From the NCBI RefSeq assembly GCF_900143515.1, contig NZ_FSQT01000001.1, positions 310,001-374,000 on the forward strand: a stretch of DNA of 64,000 nt. Reading direction: 5' to 3'. Position numbers and translations under genes: made by a program. The DNA comes from Micromonospora cremea. GTDB taxonomy: Bacteria; Actinomycetota; Actinomycetes; Mycobacteriales; Micromonosporaceae. Position 1 is the stretch's first letter. Each line of letters begins with the position of its first letter. Shown here piece after piece: positions 16,450 through 24,928 of this stretch. Below the pieces are notes generated by a model that was not told where the DNA came from, ran no database searches, and saw only the letters and a program-made list of their open reading frames with translations.

Positions 16450-18786
16450 GTGGCCGTCGTACGGGTGTTCGAGCACGACGATTACTCTCCCGAATATGGA
16501 CTCGTCGTCCTGCGGGACCCGGACGACCCGGGGGAGCCGGGCGACGATCCGGAGTTGCCGCGCGGGCGTGACCGTGAAGACGAGCCGACCGGCACGTTCG
16601 CCGGAGCTGGCGCCGGCTGGATCCTGTGTCAGGCCGGCGACGGCCACCACATGGTGCGTTTGGAGCTGCACGACGGCCCGCCGCCAGCTGACCACGCAGG
16701 CTTCGACGATGTGCTGGAGACTCCCTACCGTGCGAGCTCCGGGGGTCTGTCGCTGACCGTGCTGACCGGCGGCGCCGGTCCGGCCGACCTCGAGCTGGGT
16801 GGCGCCGGCTGCTACCGGGTCCGGGTGGCGCGCCGGCGGGGCGGCACCGAGGACGGGTTCGGGGATCGCTGGTTGCTGCGTTTCTGGCCGGATCTGGCAC
16901 CTGAGCCGCCGGTCTGGCTGGCGCGCGGCCGGCCCGCCGTCGGTCCGGGCTACGACGGCTGGCAGTCCGAGCTGCAGTACGAGCCGATGGAATTCGCCGG
17001 CATTGTCAACGCCGCGGCCCGTGAGCACGGCGGACCGGTGACCGTGGAGCACATCGACGACTGGGGCCGGACGCACTCGCGCCCGTCGGGATGGCTCGAC
17101 GCGCCGCTGTGGCAACCACCCCGGGAGCCGTTGACCACCGGCCACGCCGACCTCGATGAGCGCAACGCCGCCCAGCGCGCGGAGGTGGTGGCTCGGCTGG
17201 CCGGGCAGCAGCGTCGGCTTGACGAAATCGCTGCCGAGCTGGGCGTGCCGCTGGTGCGCCGCAAGCGTGACCTGCTGCCGCTGCTGGCCGCGGCCGGCAT
17301 CCTGGTTCGCGAGGGCCCGGACGGCTACCGCGCCGGGCGCCCGGCCCGGGTGGACACGGTGCTGTCGTTGCCGCCCGACCGGGTCCGGTCCGTGCGGCTG
17401 CAGGACGCCCGCAGCCGGTACGGCCCGCTGGCCGAGGATCTCGAGGCGGTGCTGAGGTGGGCATTCCCGGCACCGCTGCAGACCACGGCCGCCGAGCTGG
17501 CCGAACGGCTGCTGGTGAGCGAGGCAGAGCTGCGCGACGGGCTGGTCTTCGCGCAGCGGACGGGCCTGCTGCACGCCGACGGCGGGGAGCCGCTGCGGCT
17601 GTGGCTGGGACGCCGCCCGAGCCCGGCGTCGGCCGCCCCGACCGCGCCGGCCGCCCCAACCGTACCGGCCGTCCCGACCGCGCCGGCCGCGCCCGTTACA
17701 CCGACCAGGATGTCGGTCGCCGCGCCGATGCTGTCCGGTCCGGCGCCGAACTCGGCCGGCCGCTCGACCAGAAGCTTCATGCTGGGTGCGATGGCGCGGG
17801 TGGCAGGCGACGCAGCGGACGGCCGCGGGATGTTGGTGAGGTTCCCGCAGCGCAACCGGGAGGAGCCGCCCGGCCCGCCGTTCGGTGCGCCGCCGCGGGC
17901 CGGTGTGATCGAGGCGAACGGCACACTGGTCGGGTGGCGCGACGGCGCGCGGGTGGACCTGGCCCGGCTCGAAGCCGCGCGCTGGAGCCGGGCACTGCAA
18001 ACCAGGCAGGGCGTGCTTGTGGTGAGCCACGGGCACCCGGCCCGGTTGGTCTCCGCGGCCGGCGAGGTGACCGAGATCGACGAGGTGCGGATGCCGGGCG
18101 TGATGCTGCTGGGCGACGGGCGGCGGGTGGCGGTGGTCGACAGTCAGCACCGCCGGCGGGTGTCGCGGTACCAGCTGCGGGTGATCGACCTGGGCGGCGG
18201 CCCGGTGGAGACCATGCCATGGCCAGACGATCGGGGGATCAGCCTCGTCGGGGCGTACCGCGGCACGGTCTTCTTCACCGACCACCAGGCCCGGTGGGCC
18301 ACAATGCGCTGGACACCCGGCACCGACCCGGAGCGGTACGCGCACCCGGTGCAGCAGGTCGACCCGCTCACCGGCACCGGCAGTGCGCGGAAGGTGGAGG
18401 GGATCACCGTAGTTCGGCCAGACGGGACGACGGTGACGGTGCCGGTCGACCAGATGGCCCGGCTCGCGCCCGGCGGTGACCGGTTGTGGACGGTGCGCTC
18501 CAACCCGCCGGCGCTCACGCTGTTCCCGGTCGAGCCGGGAGCTACGGTGCAGCCGCAGGTGTGGTGGTTACCTGAGGACCGCCGGCGGTCCCCACAGGGG
18601 ACGTATCGGGAGCCGGTCTGGGAGGACACCGAACACGTGCTGTTCGGCTACCACCCCTGGCACTTCCCGCGCGAACCCGCGAGCGGAGTGCGGCTGTCGG
18701 TGCGCGACGGCGCGGTCGAGCGGCTACCCTCCACCGGCCCGCGTGGGCACTCGGTGAAGTTCGTGGAGCCGCTGTTGACGCCGTAG
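16450..18786 (+). CDS. Large hypothetical protein: winged-helix-like middle and propeller-like C-terminus
   Basis: 778 residues from GTG 16450, placed by the leaderless -10 (TAGGTT, 7-base gap); the open frame continues upstream but without coding character. The N-terminal ~250 residues are beta-rich and acidic (VRVFEHDDYSPEYGLVVLRD). A helical centre (about 235-290) contains GQQRRLDEIAAELGVPLVRR and reads like a winged helix. A second helical block is followed by an Ala/Pro/Thr hinge (about 395-420). The C-terminal ~330 residues alternate strands and turns (NGTLVGWRDGARVDLARLE, VFFTDHQARWATMRWTP), like a beta-propeller. There is no signal peptide or membrane helix. Family not recognised. Confidence 0.7.
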   Translation: MAVVRVFEHDDYSPEYGLVVLRDPDDPGEPGDDPELPRGRDREDEPTGTFAGAGAGWILCQAGDGHHMVRLELHDGPPPADHAGFDDVLETPYRASSGGLSLTVLTGGAGPADLELGGAGCYRVRVARRRGGTEDGFGDRWLLRFWPDLAPEPPVWLARGRPAVGPGYDGWQSELQYEPMEFAGIVNAAAREHGGPVTVEHIDDWGRTHSRPSGWLDAPLWQPPREPLTTGHADLDERNAAQRAEVVARLAGQQRRLDEIAAELGVPLVRRKRDLLPLLAAAGILVREGPDGYRAGRPARVDTVLSLPPDRVRSVRLQDARSRYGPLAEDLEAVLRWAFPAPLQTTAAELAERLLVSEAELRDGLVFAQRTGLLHADGGEPLRLWLGRRPSPASAAPTAPAAPTVPAVPTAPAAPVTPTRMSVAAPMLSGPAPNSAGRSTRSFMLGAMARVAGDAADGRGMLVRFPQRNREEPPGPPFGAPPRAGVIEANGTLVGWRDGARVDLARLEAARWSRALQTRQGVLVVSHGHPARLVSAAGEVTEIDEVRMPGVMLLGDGRRVAVVDSQHRRRVSRYQLRVIDLGGGPVETMPWPDDRGISLVGAYRGTVFFTDHQARWATMRWTPGTDPERYAHPVQQVDPLTGTGSARKVEGITVVRPDGTTVTVPVDQMARLAPGGDRLWTVRSNPPALTLFPVEPGATVQPQVWWLPEDRRRSPQGTYREPVWEDTEHVLFGYHPWHFPREPASGVRLSVRDGAVERLPSTGPRGHSVKFVEPLLTP

Positions 18787-18942
18787 CCCTTGTGCAAGGA
18801 CGCCAATGTGGACTTTCAGATAAAGGCGGCCACGACGATGACGCCCGCTACCCAACGGATCACGCCGATCGTTGCCCCTCGCCGAAGATCAGACACACGG
18901 ATCTGCCGATGAGCCGGCGTTTCGGGGTGTGGGCACATCGCG

Positions 18943-19275
18943 CTAGAACTCGAACACGGTGTTGGGGTCGTCCATGGCGCGCCTCAGTTCGCCGAGGTTG
19001 CCGATAATGCGAGAGGCGATGTGCGTGCCACTTCGACGATTCCCCCGACGGCCGGGTCCGACGCGCTGGGGGTACAGGCCTTCCGGGTGGAGGTCCTGGT
19101 CGACGGGGTTTGGCAGTCGGCGGGCACGGTCGGGCAGAACAGCGCCAACCCGGCCCGGCTCGACCTGAGCGGTGCGCCGCGCGGCATCCAACAGGCACGG
19201 CTGGTGTTCACGCAGCCCAGCCCGACCGACAATCTGGCCAGGGTCATCGAGATGGAGATCTACGGCTGGCGTTGA
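18943..19275. pseudogene. Junction of two gene fragments, including the end of a discoidin-like domain
   Basis: From about 19050 to the stop at 19275 on the plus strand the sequence encodes FRVEVLVDGVWQSAGTVGQN and then QQARLVFTQPSPTDNLARVI before EMEIYGW. This is the end of an F5/8 type C (discoidin) carbohydrate-binding module of the kind attached to secreted glycosidases; everything before it is absent. On the minus strand, 18943-19020 ends a different frame with RIIGNLGELRRAMDDPNTVF. Two unrelated truncated genes appear to meet at about 19020. Confidence 0.5.
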
Positions 19276-19963
19276 CTCACGTGACGCGCGCAAGCCCCGC
19301 TACCGGGCGGAGGGGCTGCGGGAGCAGTCCCTCCGCCCGGCCGCCGACACCTACGCTGCCGCCTGACGTCCTCGTTAGTTGGGTCTAGCTGGGCCCCACC
19401 GCCGCCGGTCCCTTATCGTGGCGATCTACCGGTACTGCCCTACCAGGCAATATAGAGTTTGCTGACTCCCGGGTCAGTGTCCGTCGTGTTGCATGGTCTG
19501 CGACACGCAAATTGCAGGTCGGGCCGGCACCATTCAGAACTGTTCGGCACCAGTTGAGCGCGACCGCCTGCCGTTCCACCCATGCCGCCGCCTGCGCGGG
19601 ACGTGCCCTCGCCGACCCGGCATCGATGGCACCTCGGCGAGTGCTCCGTCTCGAGGTGTGTCCCCTCCGCAGCCTGCGGTCCACGGCTCGGACCGCGCCC
19701 GCGACGGGGGTGGCGGCCACTCCGACCGACCACGTCGGCCGACCGCCTGACCAGGTCAGGCCGGGCGGCGGGTGGCGCAGCCGCCGCCTCGTCCACAATC
19801 GTCCGATCCATCACGAAAACCCGGCATGTTCGACTTTGCGCAATGTTAGCTTTGCCTCCTGTTTACCCCGGTTTGCCCGGGGCGGAATAGCCCGAATTGG
19901 CGTAATCCGGACACCACGGACTAAATAGCCCGGAGCTGCGAGCATCAACGAGATGAGGGGCCC
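19276..19963. other. Upstream region of the glycan operon
   Basis: About 690 bases with no convincing gene; long frames are basic and compositionally odd. The stretch 19830-19960 is distinctly less GC-rich than the rest and carries a perfect hairpin, CCCCGG-TTTGC-CCGGGG (19866-19882), and several TA-rich words (TTAGCT near 19847). It probably holds the promoter and an untranslated leader of the operon that starts at 19964 or 20059. Confidence 0.45.
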
Positions 19964-20062
19964 ATGAGAGACAAACCGAACGTCACCGCCAGCGGTACGG
20001 GGGAGACCGACCTCGCACCGCGGCGCGGCCGCACAGCGTCCCTCGGGAAGGGGATGCGGTGA
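19964..20062 (+). CDS. Possible 32-residue leader ORF coupled to the glycan operon
   Basis: ATG 19964 follows a GAGG purine run and opens a 32-codon frame (MRDKPNVTASGTGETDLAPR, then a basic tail) that ends TGA at 20060-20062, overlapping the GTG start of the glycosyltransferase as GTGA. Third positions are mostly G or C. The 4-base overlap is the same device that links the other genes of this operon. It could be a real small protein or a translated leader. Confidence 0.4.
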   Translation: MRDKPNVTASGTGETDLAPRRGRTASLGKGMR

Positions 20063-20988
20063 CCCTGAACCGGGACATCGACGCCCACGTCCCCAGCCTG
20101 CTGTCCGACCCCCCACTCACCACGCCGACGGGGCATCGTGACCGGCAGCGGAGCATCTTGCGGATGCGGGAGCGCCCCGCCGGCGACGCCGGACTGGTGA
20201 ACGCTCATTCCGAGCGACAGACGGTGAGCGTGGTCATCCCGACGCTCAACGAGGAGAAGAACATCGCCTGGGTGCTCGAGCGCATGCCGCGGATCGTCGA
20301 CGAGGTGGTCCTCGTCGACGGGCACTCGTCGGATCGCACGGTCGAGGTCGCCCGCGCCATCCGGCCGGACATCGTGGTGCTGACGCAGCACTGCCGGGGC
20401 AAGGGCGACGCGGCGCGGGTGGCGTTCGCCGCAGCCAGCGGCGACCTGATCGTGATGATCGACGCCGACGGCAGCATGGATCCCGCCGAGATCCACCGCT
20501 TCGTGACCCCTCTCATGAACGGCTACGACTTTGTCAAGGGCTCCCGGTTTCTGGCCGGCGGCGGATCAACCGACCTGACTGCGCTGCGCCGGACCGGGAA
20601 CCAGATGCTTGTGCGACTGACGAACAGCTTCTTCCTCGTCCGCTTCACCGACCTGTGCTACGGGTTCTGTTCCTTCCGTCGCAGCTGCCTGCCGGCGCTC
20701 GCCCTGACCGCGCACGGCTTCGAGATCGAGACCGAGCTCGTAGTCCACGCGCTCAAGGCGAACCTGCGCATCGCCGAGGTGCCGAGCATGGAATTCCCCC
20801 GCCGCTGCGGCGTCTCCAACCTGCACACCTTCCGCGACGGTCAGCGGGTGCTCCGCACGCTGATCCGGGAGCGGGTCCTACGGCGCCCTCGACCGGTGGT
20901 GGACCCGATCGACCACCGCGTGCTGCACCGGTGGCAACCCCTCGCCGCCGACACGACCAGTCCGGCGCTGACTGAGGTGGCCCCATGA
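20059..20988 (+). CDS. GT2-family glycosyltransferase (polyprenyl-phosphate sugar transferase type)
   Basis: 309 residues from GTG 20059, with GGAAGGGG six bases upstream. The GT-A fold starts at about 55 (VSVVIPTLNEEKNIAWVLER), continues with VVLVDGHSSDRTVEVAR and GKGDAARVAF, and has the metal-binding D135-A-D137 in IDADGSMDP. FVKGSRFLAGGGSTD follows, typical of DPM1-like enzymes. There is no membrane domain. It is the first enzyme of the coupled operon and probably loads a sugar onto a lipid carrier or growing glycan at the cytoplasmic face. Its stop overlaps the next start (ATGA). Confidence 0.85.
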   Translation: MTLNRDIDAHVPSLLSDPPLTTPTGHRDRQRSILRMRERPAGDAGLVNAHSERQTVSVVIPTLNEEKNIAWVLERMPRIVDEVVLVDGHSSDRTVEVARAIRPDIVVLTQHCRGKGDAARVAFAAASGDLIVMIDADGSMDPAEIHRFVTPLMNGYDFVKGSRFLAGGGSTDLTALRRTGNQMLVRLTNSFFLVRFTDLCYGFCSFRRSCLPALALTAHGFEIETELVVHALKANLRIAEVPSMEFPRRCGVSNLHTFRDGQRVLRTLIRERVLRRPRPVVDPIDHRVLHRWQPLAADTTSPALTEVAP

Positions 20989-22301
20989 CGAGTCCTCTGC
21001 GGCGCGCCCCGGTGGCACGCGGCGCCTACACCCTCGCCCTGCTGCTGGGCGTGCTGTTCGGCGCCACACCCGTACCCGCCGGGCTGGCCACACCGGCCGC
21101 AGCGGCCCCCGGCGACCTCGGCTACGTCGGTCCGTCCACCTCAGGCGACGGCTCGGCGGCGACCGGTGAGAAGCCGGAGAGCAAGCTGTGGTGGAACGAC
21201 GGCGCCTGGTGGGCGGTTCTCTTCCACACCGGCAGCCAGACCCACCACATCTTCCGACTCGACCGCTCCAGCCAGCAGTGGATGGACACCGGAACCATCG
21301 TCGACAACCGGCCGAAGACCCGCTCCGACGTGCTGTGGGACGGCACCAAGCTCTACGTCTCCTCGCACGTCCGGGCCAGCTCCTCGACGGGCGCGGCCTC
21401 CGGAAACCCGGCGCGGCTCTATCGCTTCAGCTACGACGTCGCGACGAAGACCTACACCCGCGACACCGGCTTCCCGGCACAGATCACCAACTACTCCAGC
21501 GAGACCCTGACCATCGACAAGGATTCGACGGGCGTGCTCTGGGCGACCTGGACACAGGGCTCCAAGGTCTACGTCAACAACACGACCGGCGCAGACACGA
21601 TCTGGGGAGCGCCGTTCGTGCTCCCGGTCACCGACGCCGCCAACCTGTCGAGCGACGACATCTCGTCGGTGGTGAGCTTCGGCGGCACAGCAATCGGTGT
21701 GATGTGGAGCAACCAGGCGAAATCCGCGGTGTACTTCGCCGAGCACACCGATGGCATGCCGCTCTCCACCTGGAACGTCACGCGTACGGCAATCCAGGGT
21801 CCGAACAGTGCCGACGACCACATCAACATCAAGGCACTCCAGGCCGACGCCTCCGGGCGGGTCTTCGCGGTCGTCAAGACCGGGCTCGACGACGCCGGCG
21901 GCACGTCCTCGGCGCCCTTGATCATGCTTCTCGCCCGGGACGCGTCGACCGGCGACTGGTCCAGCTACCCGGTCGGGCGGATCAGGGACTGCCAGACCCG
22001 GCCGGTCCTGCTGCTCGACTCCGAGCATCAAACGCTGTACGTCTTCATGACCGCACCGGACAGCGGATGCCCCTACTCGGGCTACCCGGGAACGATCTTC
22101 ATGAAGAGTTCTCCGATGGGCAGCATCACCTTCCCTGACGGCCGCGGTACGCCGGTCATCAGGGACGCCCTCTCGCCGAACATGAACAACGTGACGACCA
22201 CCAAGCAGGACGTCACCAGCACCACCGGCATGGTGGTCGTGGCCAGCAACGACTCCACCCAGCGGTACTGGCACGCCGAACTCCAGCTGGGCTCGTCGTG
22301 A
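20985..22301 (+). CDS. Secreted beta-propeller-like protein of the glycan operon
   Basis: 438 residues from ATG 20985 (4-base overlap with the glycosyltransferase). A clear signal peptide is present (GAYTLALLLGVLFGATPVPA, cleavage near AAAA-PGD at about 42). The mature part is made of repeated strand-rich blades rich in Ser, Thr and Trp (KLWWNDGAWWAVLFHTGSQT, VLWDGTKLYVSSHV, LWATWTQGSKVYVN, TLYVFMTAPDSGCPY), like a sialidase- or lectin-type propeller, without recognisable catalytic residues. It probably binds or acts on the glycan outside the cell. Confidence 0.75.
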   Translation: MTSPLRRAPVARGAYTLALLLGVLFGATPVPAGLATPAAAAPGDLGYVGPSTSGDGSAATGEKPESKLWWNDGAWWAVLFHTGSQTHHIFRLDRSSQQWMDTGTIVDNRPKTRSDVLWDGTKLYVSSHVRASSSTGAASGNPARLYRFSYDVATKTYTRDTGFPAQITNYSSETLTIDKDSTGVLWATWTQGSKVYVNNTTGADTIWGAPFVLPVTDAANLSSDDISSVVSFGGTAIGVMWSNQAKSAVYFAEHTDGMPLSTWNVTRTAIQGPNSADDHINIKALQADASGRVFAVVKTGLDDAGGTSSAPLIMLLARDASTGDWSSYPVGRIRDCQTRPVLLLDSEHQTLYVFMTAPDSGCPYSGYPGTIFMKSSPMGSITFPDGRGTPVIRDALSPNMNNVTTTKQDVTSTTGMVVVASNDSTQRYWHAELQLGSS

Positions 22302-23407
22302 GCGCCGGGACCAGCCTCGAGCCCCGCCTCGGGCTGGCACCGGGCGCCCTGCGACCGCTACGGGTTACGAGTCCAGCACCGGTCGGCGCCTGGGAGCAGG
22401 TGCTCGCCTCCGCGTCGAACGCCCTGCCCAGTCAGACGCCGACCTGGCTGCGCTGCGTGTGCACGGTAGAAGGCTACGAGGACGTCTCGCGGCTCTACGA
22501 GACCGCCGACGGAAGGCGCCTGGTTCTTCCGCTCGTACGACGCCCGGGGCTCGGTCCGATCCTCGCGACGGACTTCGGACTCCCCATCGGGTGGGGACCC
22601 GGCGGGCTCGTCTGCGACGGCGGAGAGCTCCGCCCGGAGGACGTCCGCATGGTGGTAGGCGACCTCGCGCAGCGGTACGTGCTGAGCACCATGATCCGCC
22701 CCGACCCCGCGACGGCCGGGACGTGGGAGGCGGCGGTGCCAGCGAGCGTGCTACGCGAGGAGCGGATGACGCAGACGGTCGTCCTCGACGGCGGACTTGA
22801 CGAAGTGTGGCGCAAACGGTTCCGCAGCGACACGCGCAACCGGATCCGCCGTGCGGAGCGCGCCGGCGTCCACGTCGAGTGTGACGACGAGGGCCGCCTG
22901 GTCCCCGTCTTCCAGCAGCTCTACCACCAGTCCGTCGACCGCTGGGCGCGGCGGGAACGCCTCCCGCTCCCGCTCGCCCGGCGGCTGTCGGCGCGGCGGG
23001 AGCCGAACCGGAAGCTGCCCACCGTCGCGGCCATGCTCGGCCCCCGGTGCCGGATATACGTCGCATACCACGAGGGACAACCGGTCGCCGCGATCGTCGT
23101 GCTGCGCGCAGCGACGACGGCGATGTACTGGCGCGGCGCGATGCTGGAGAAGCTCGCCGGCCCGGTCTACGCCAACTACCTGCTGCACAAGACGGCAATC
23201 GCGGACGCAATCGAGGCCGGGTGCGCGACCTACAACATGGGCGACTCGGCACGGGTCTCCTCGTTGGCACTGTTCAAGAGCCGCTTCGGAGCCGTCAGCC
23301 AGGACTACGCCAGCTACCGCATCGAGCGCCTGCCGATCACCCCGCTGGCCCGGCGCGTTCGCGTCGGCGTACGGCGGATTCTCGCGCTCCGGCCCGTGCG
23401 GGGGTAG
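22298..23407 (+). CDS. FemAB/GNAT-like acyl- or aminoacyltransferase
   Basis: 369 residues from GTG 22298 (GTGA overlap). The N-terminal half resembles the first domain of FemAB/CelD-type proteins (LPSQTPTWLRCV, RLVLPLVRRPGLGPILATDF). The C-terminal half has the GNAT-like core: a DEVWRKRFRSDTRNRIRRAE motif, RIYVAYHEGQPVAAIVVLRA and a final YNMGDSARVSSLALFKSRFG. Enzymes of this class attach amino acids or acyl groups to cell-wall or glycan amines, so a modifier of the operon product is likely. Confidence 0.75.
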   Translation: MSAGTSLEPRLGLAPGALRPLRVTSPAPVGAWEQVLASASNALPSQTPTWLRCVCTVEGYEDVSRLYETADGRRLVLPLVRRPGLGPILATDFGLPIGWGPGGLVCDGGELRPEDVRMVVGDLAQRYVLSTMIRPDPATAGTWEAAVPASVLREERMTQTVVLDGGLDEVWRKRFRSDTRNRIRRAERAGVHVECDDEGRLVPVFQQLYHQSVDRWARRERLPLPLARRLSARREPNRKLPTVAAMLGPRCRIYVAYHEGQPVAAIVVLRAATTAMYWRGAMLEKLAGPVYANYLLHKTAIADAIEAGCATYNMGDSARVSSLALFKSRFGAVSQDYASYRIERLPITPLARRVRVGVRRILALRPVRG

Positions 23408-23410
23408 GTC

Positions 23411-24928
23411 ATGAGCCGTACACCGCCTCGCTGCCCGCTTCCGACCCGAGCGACCGCACTCCGCTGGCTGGCCCTTCCCGCAGTGTTGACCGTGATCACC
23501 CTGCTCGTGACTACCAGCGGCCCCACGCCAGAGGCTCCCCGCGCCGGCGAACCCTCACCGGTCGGCGCCGACCCGGTCGGATACGACTGGTCAGCGCCAC
23601 AGGGCCACCGCCCCGACCCGCGCACCCTGTCCGTGGGCGTCACCCACACCCAGTACTCAATCGACGACTGGGGCGGCCCGCCCGCCACCGTCTCCGCCAA
23701 GGCCGTCCTGACAGCGACGGCCAGCTACCAGAACCAGCACATCTTCGGCTGGGGGGCGGAAAACCCGCAGCCGAGCCCGGGCAGGTTCGACTGGTCCTCG
23801 CTGGACCGGCGGATGGAACTGATCAGGTCGACCGGGGGCACACCGGTCATCACGCTCTGCTGCGCGCCGGACTGGATGAAGGGTGGACGCCCCGGGGAGA
23901 CCAACTGGGACCGGCTGCACGACGCGCCCCGCCCACAGCACTACGCCGACTTCGCCGCGCTCGCCGCGGCGGTCGCCCGACGCTATCCCGACGTGCGGCA
24001 CTTTCAGGTCTGGAACGAGATGAAGGGCTTTTGGAACGATGCCCGGAACCGGTGGGACTACGAGTCCTACACCAACCTGTACAACACCGTGTACGACGCG
24101 CTCAAGGCGGTGGACCCCACCATCGCCGTCGGTGGTCCGTACGTCGTCATCGACACCTGGGCGAGACGGACGACCACCTCTCACCCGTCGGCGCTCGCCG
24201 GCGCCTGCGGCGTGGTCGACCAGCGTGGTCTCGACGTGCTGGACTACTGGCTGCGGCACAAGCACGGCGCGGACTTCGTCGCCGTCGACGCCGGACTGTC
24301 CACCCGCGACCAGGGGAGGATCACGGCGACCACCACCAGTAGCGCCCTGTTCGGCGCACTCACCCGGTGGCTACGCCAGCGGACGTCCCTGCCCATCTGG
24401 TGGAGCGAGTTCCACGTGGGCCGGGCCGAAGCGGGCGGTCAACCCAAGCTGACCGCCCGCGCCGTCGCCGCGCTGCTGCACATGGCTGACCAGGGCGCGA
24501 CGACGGCACTGATCTGGGAACCCCAGCGCGACACCGACGAGACGCACGGGCCGGCGCTCTGGAGCTCGACGGACGGCCACGGCGGGGGGCGTCCCCTCGC
24601 ATACGCGGAGGCGGTCGCCCGGCTGCAGCAAGTGCTCGCAGGCCGTACCGGGCCCGACACGGTCTCCTGGCCGGTGCCGGAGCTGGGCCTGGCCCAGGGC
24701 CGGGAGGGCGTTCTCCTGGTGCACACCGAAGACGACCGGATCGACCTGCAGGTACAGGGACGGCCCCTCCGCCTCGAGCCGTACGAGGTGCGATACGTCG
24801 CGCTGCGGACCGACGCACCGGTGGAGTTTGCGTTCCCCGTCACCCCCCGCCCGTCGGCTCCCGCCGTACCGACGGGCCAGTGCCTGCGCCTGACCGACGC
24901 AGCCGCGCAGCCTTCGGAGACACGATGA
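23411..24928 (+). CDS. Secreted GH39-like glycoside hydrolase
   Basis: 505 residues from ATG 23411, three bases after the previous stop. An N-terminal hydrophobic segment (LALPAVLTVITLLVTTSG) acts as signal peptide or anchor. The TIM-barrel region (about 75-420) has the acid/base Glu203 in HFQVWNEMKGFW and the putative nucleophile Glu333 in IWWSEFHVG, the clan GH-A arrangement seen in GH39. Family members cleave xylosides or related glycans; in polysaccharide operons they often trim the exported polymer. The stop overlaps the next start (ATGA). Confidence 0.8.
   Translation: MSRTPPRCPLPTRATALRWLALPAVLTVITLLVTTSGPTPEAPRAGEPSPVGADPVGYDWSAPQGHRPDPRTLSVGVTHTQYSIDDWGGPPATVSAKAVLTATASYQNQHIFGWGAENPQPSPGRFDWSSLDRRMELIRSTGGTPVITLCCAPDWMKGGRPGETNWDRLHDAPRPQHYADFAALAAAVARRYPDVRHFQVWNEMKGFWNDARNRWDYESYTNLYNTVYDALKAVDPTIAVGGPYVVIDTWARRTTTSHPSALAGACGVVDQRGLDVLDYWLRHKHGADFVAVDAGLSTRDQGRITATTTSSALFGALTRWLRQRTSLPIWWSEFHVGRAEAGGQPKLTARAVAALLHMADQGATTALIWEPQRDTDETHGPALWSSTDGHGGGRPLAYAEAVARLQQVLAGRTGPDTVSWPVPELGLAQGREGVLLVHTEDDRIDLQVQGRPLRLEPYEVRYVALRTDAPVEFAFPVTPRPSAPAVPTGQCLRLTDAAAQPSETR

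Noticed and set aside
21141..22340. A 399-codon minus-strand frame
   Set aside because: Mirror of the secreted propeller-like protein, which has a signal peptide and operon overlaps; the minus reading is Arg/Gly/Val noise.
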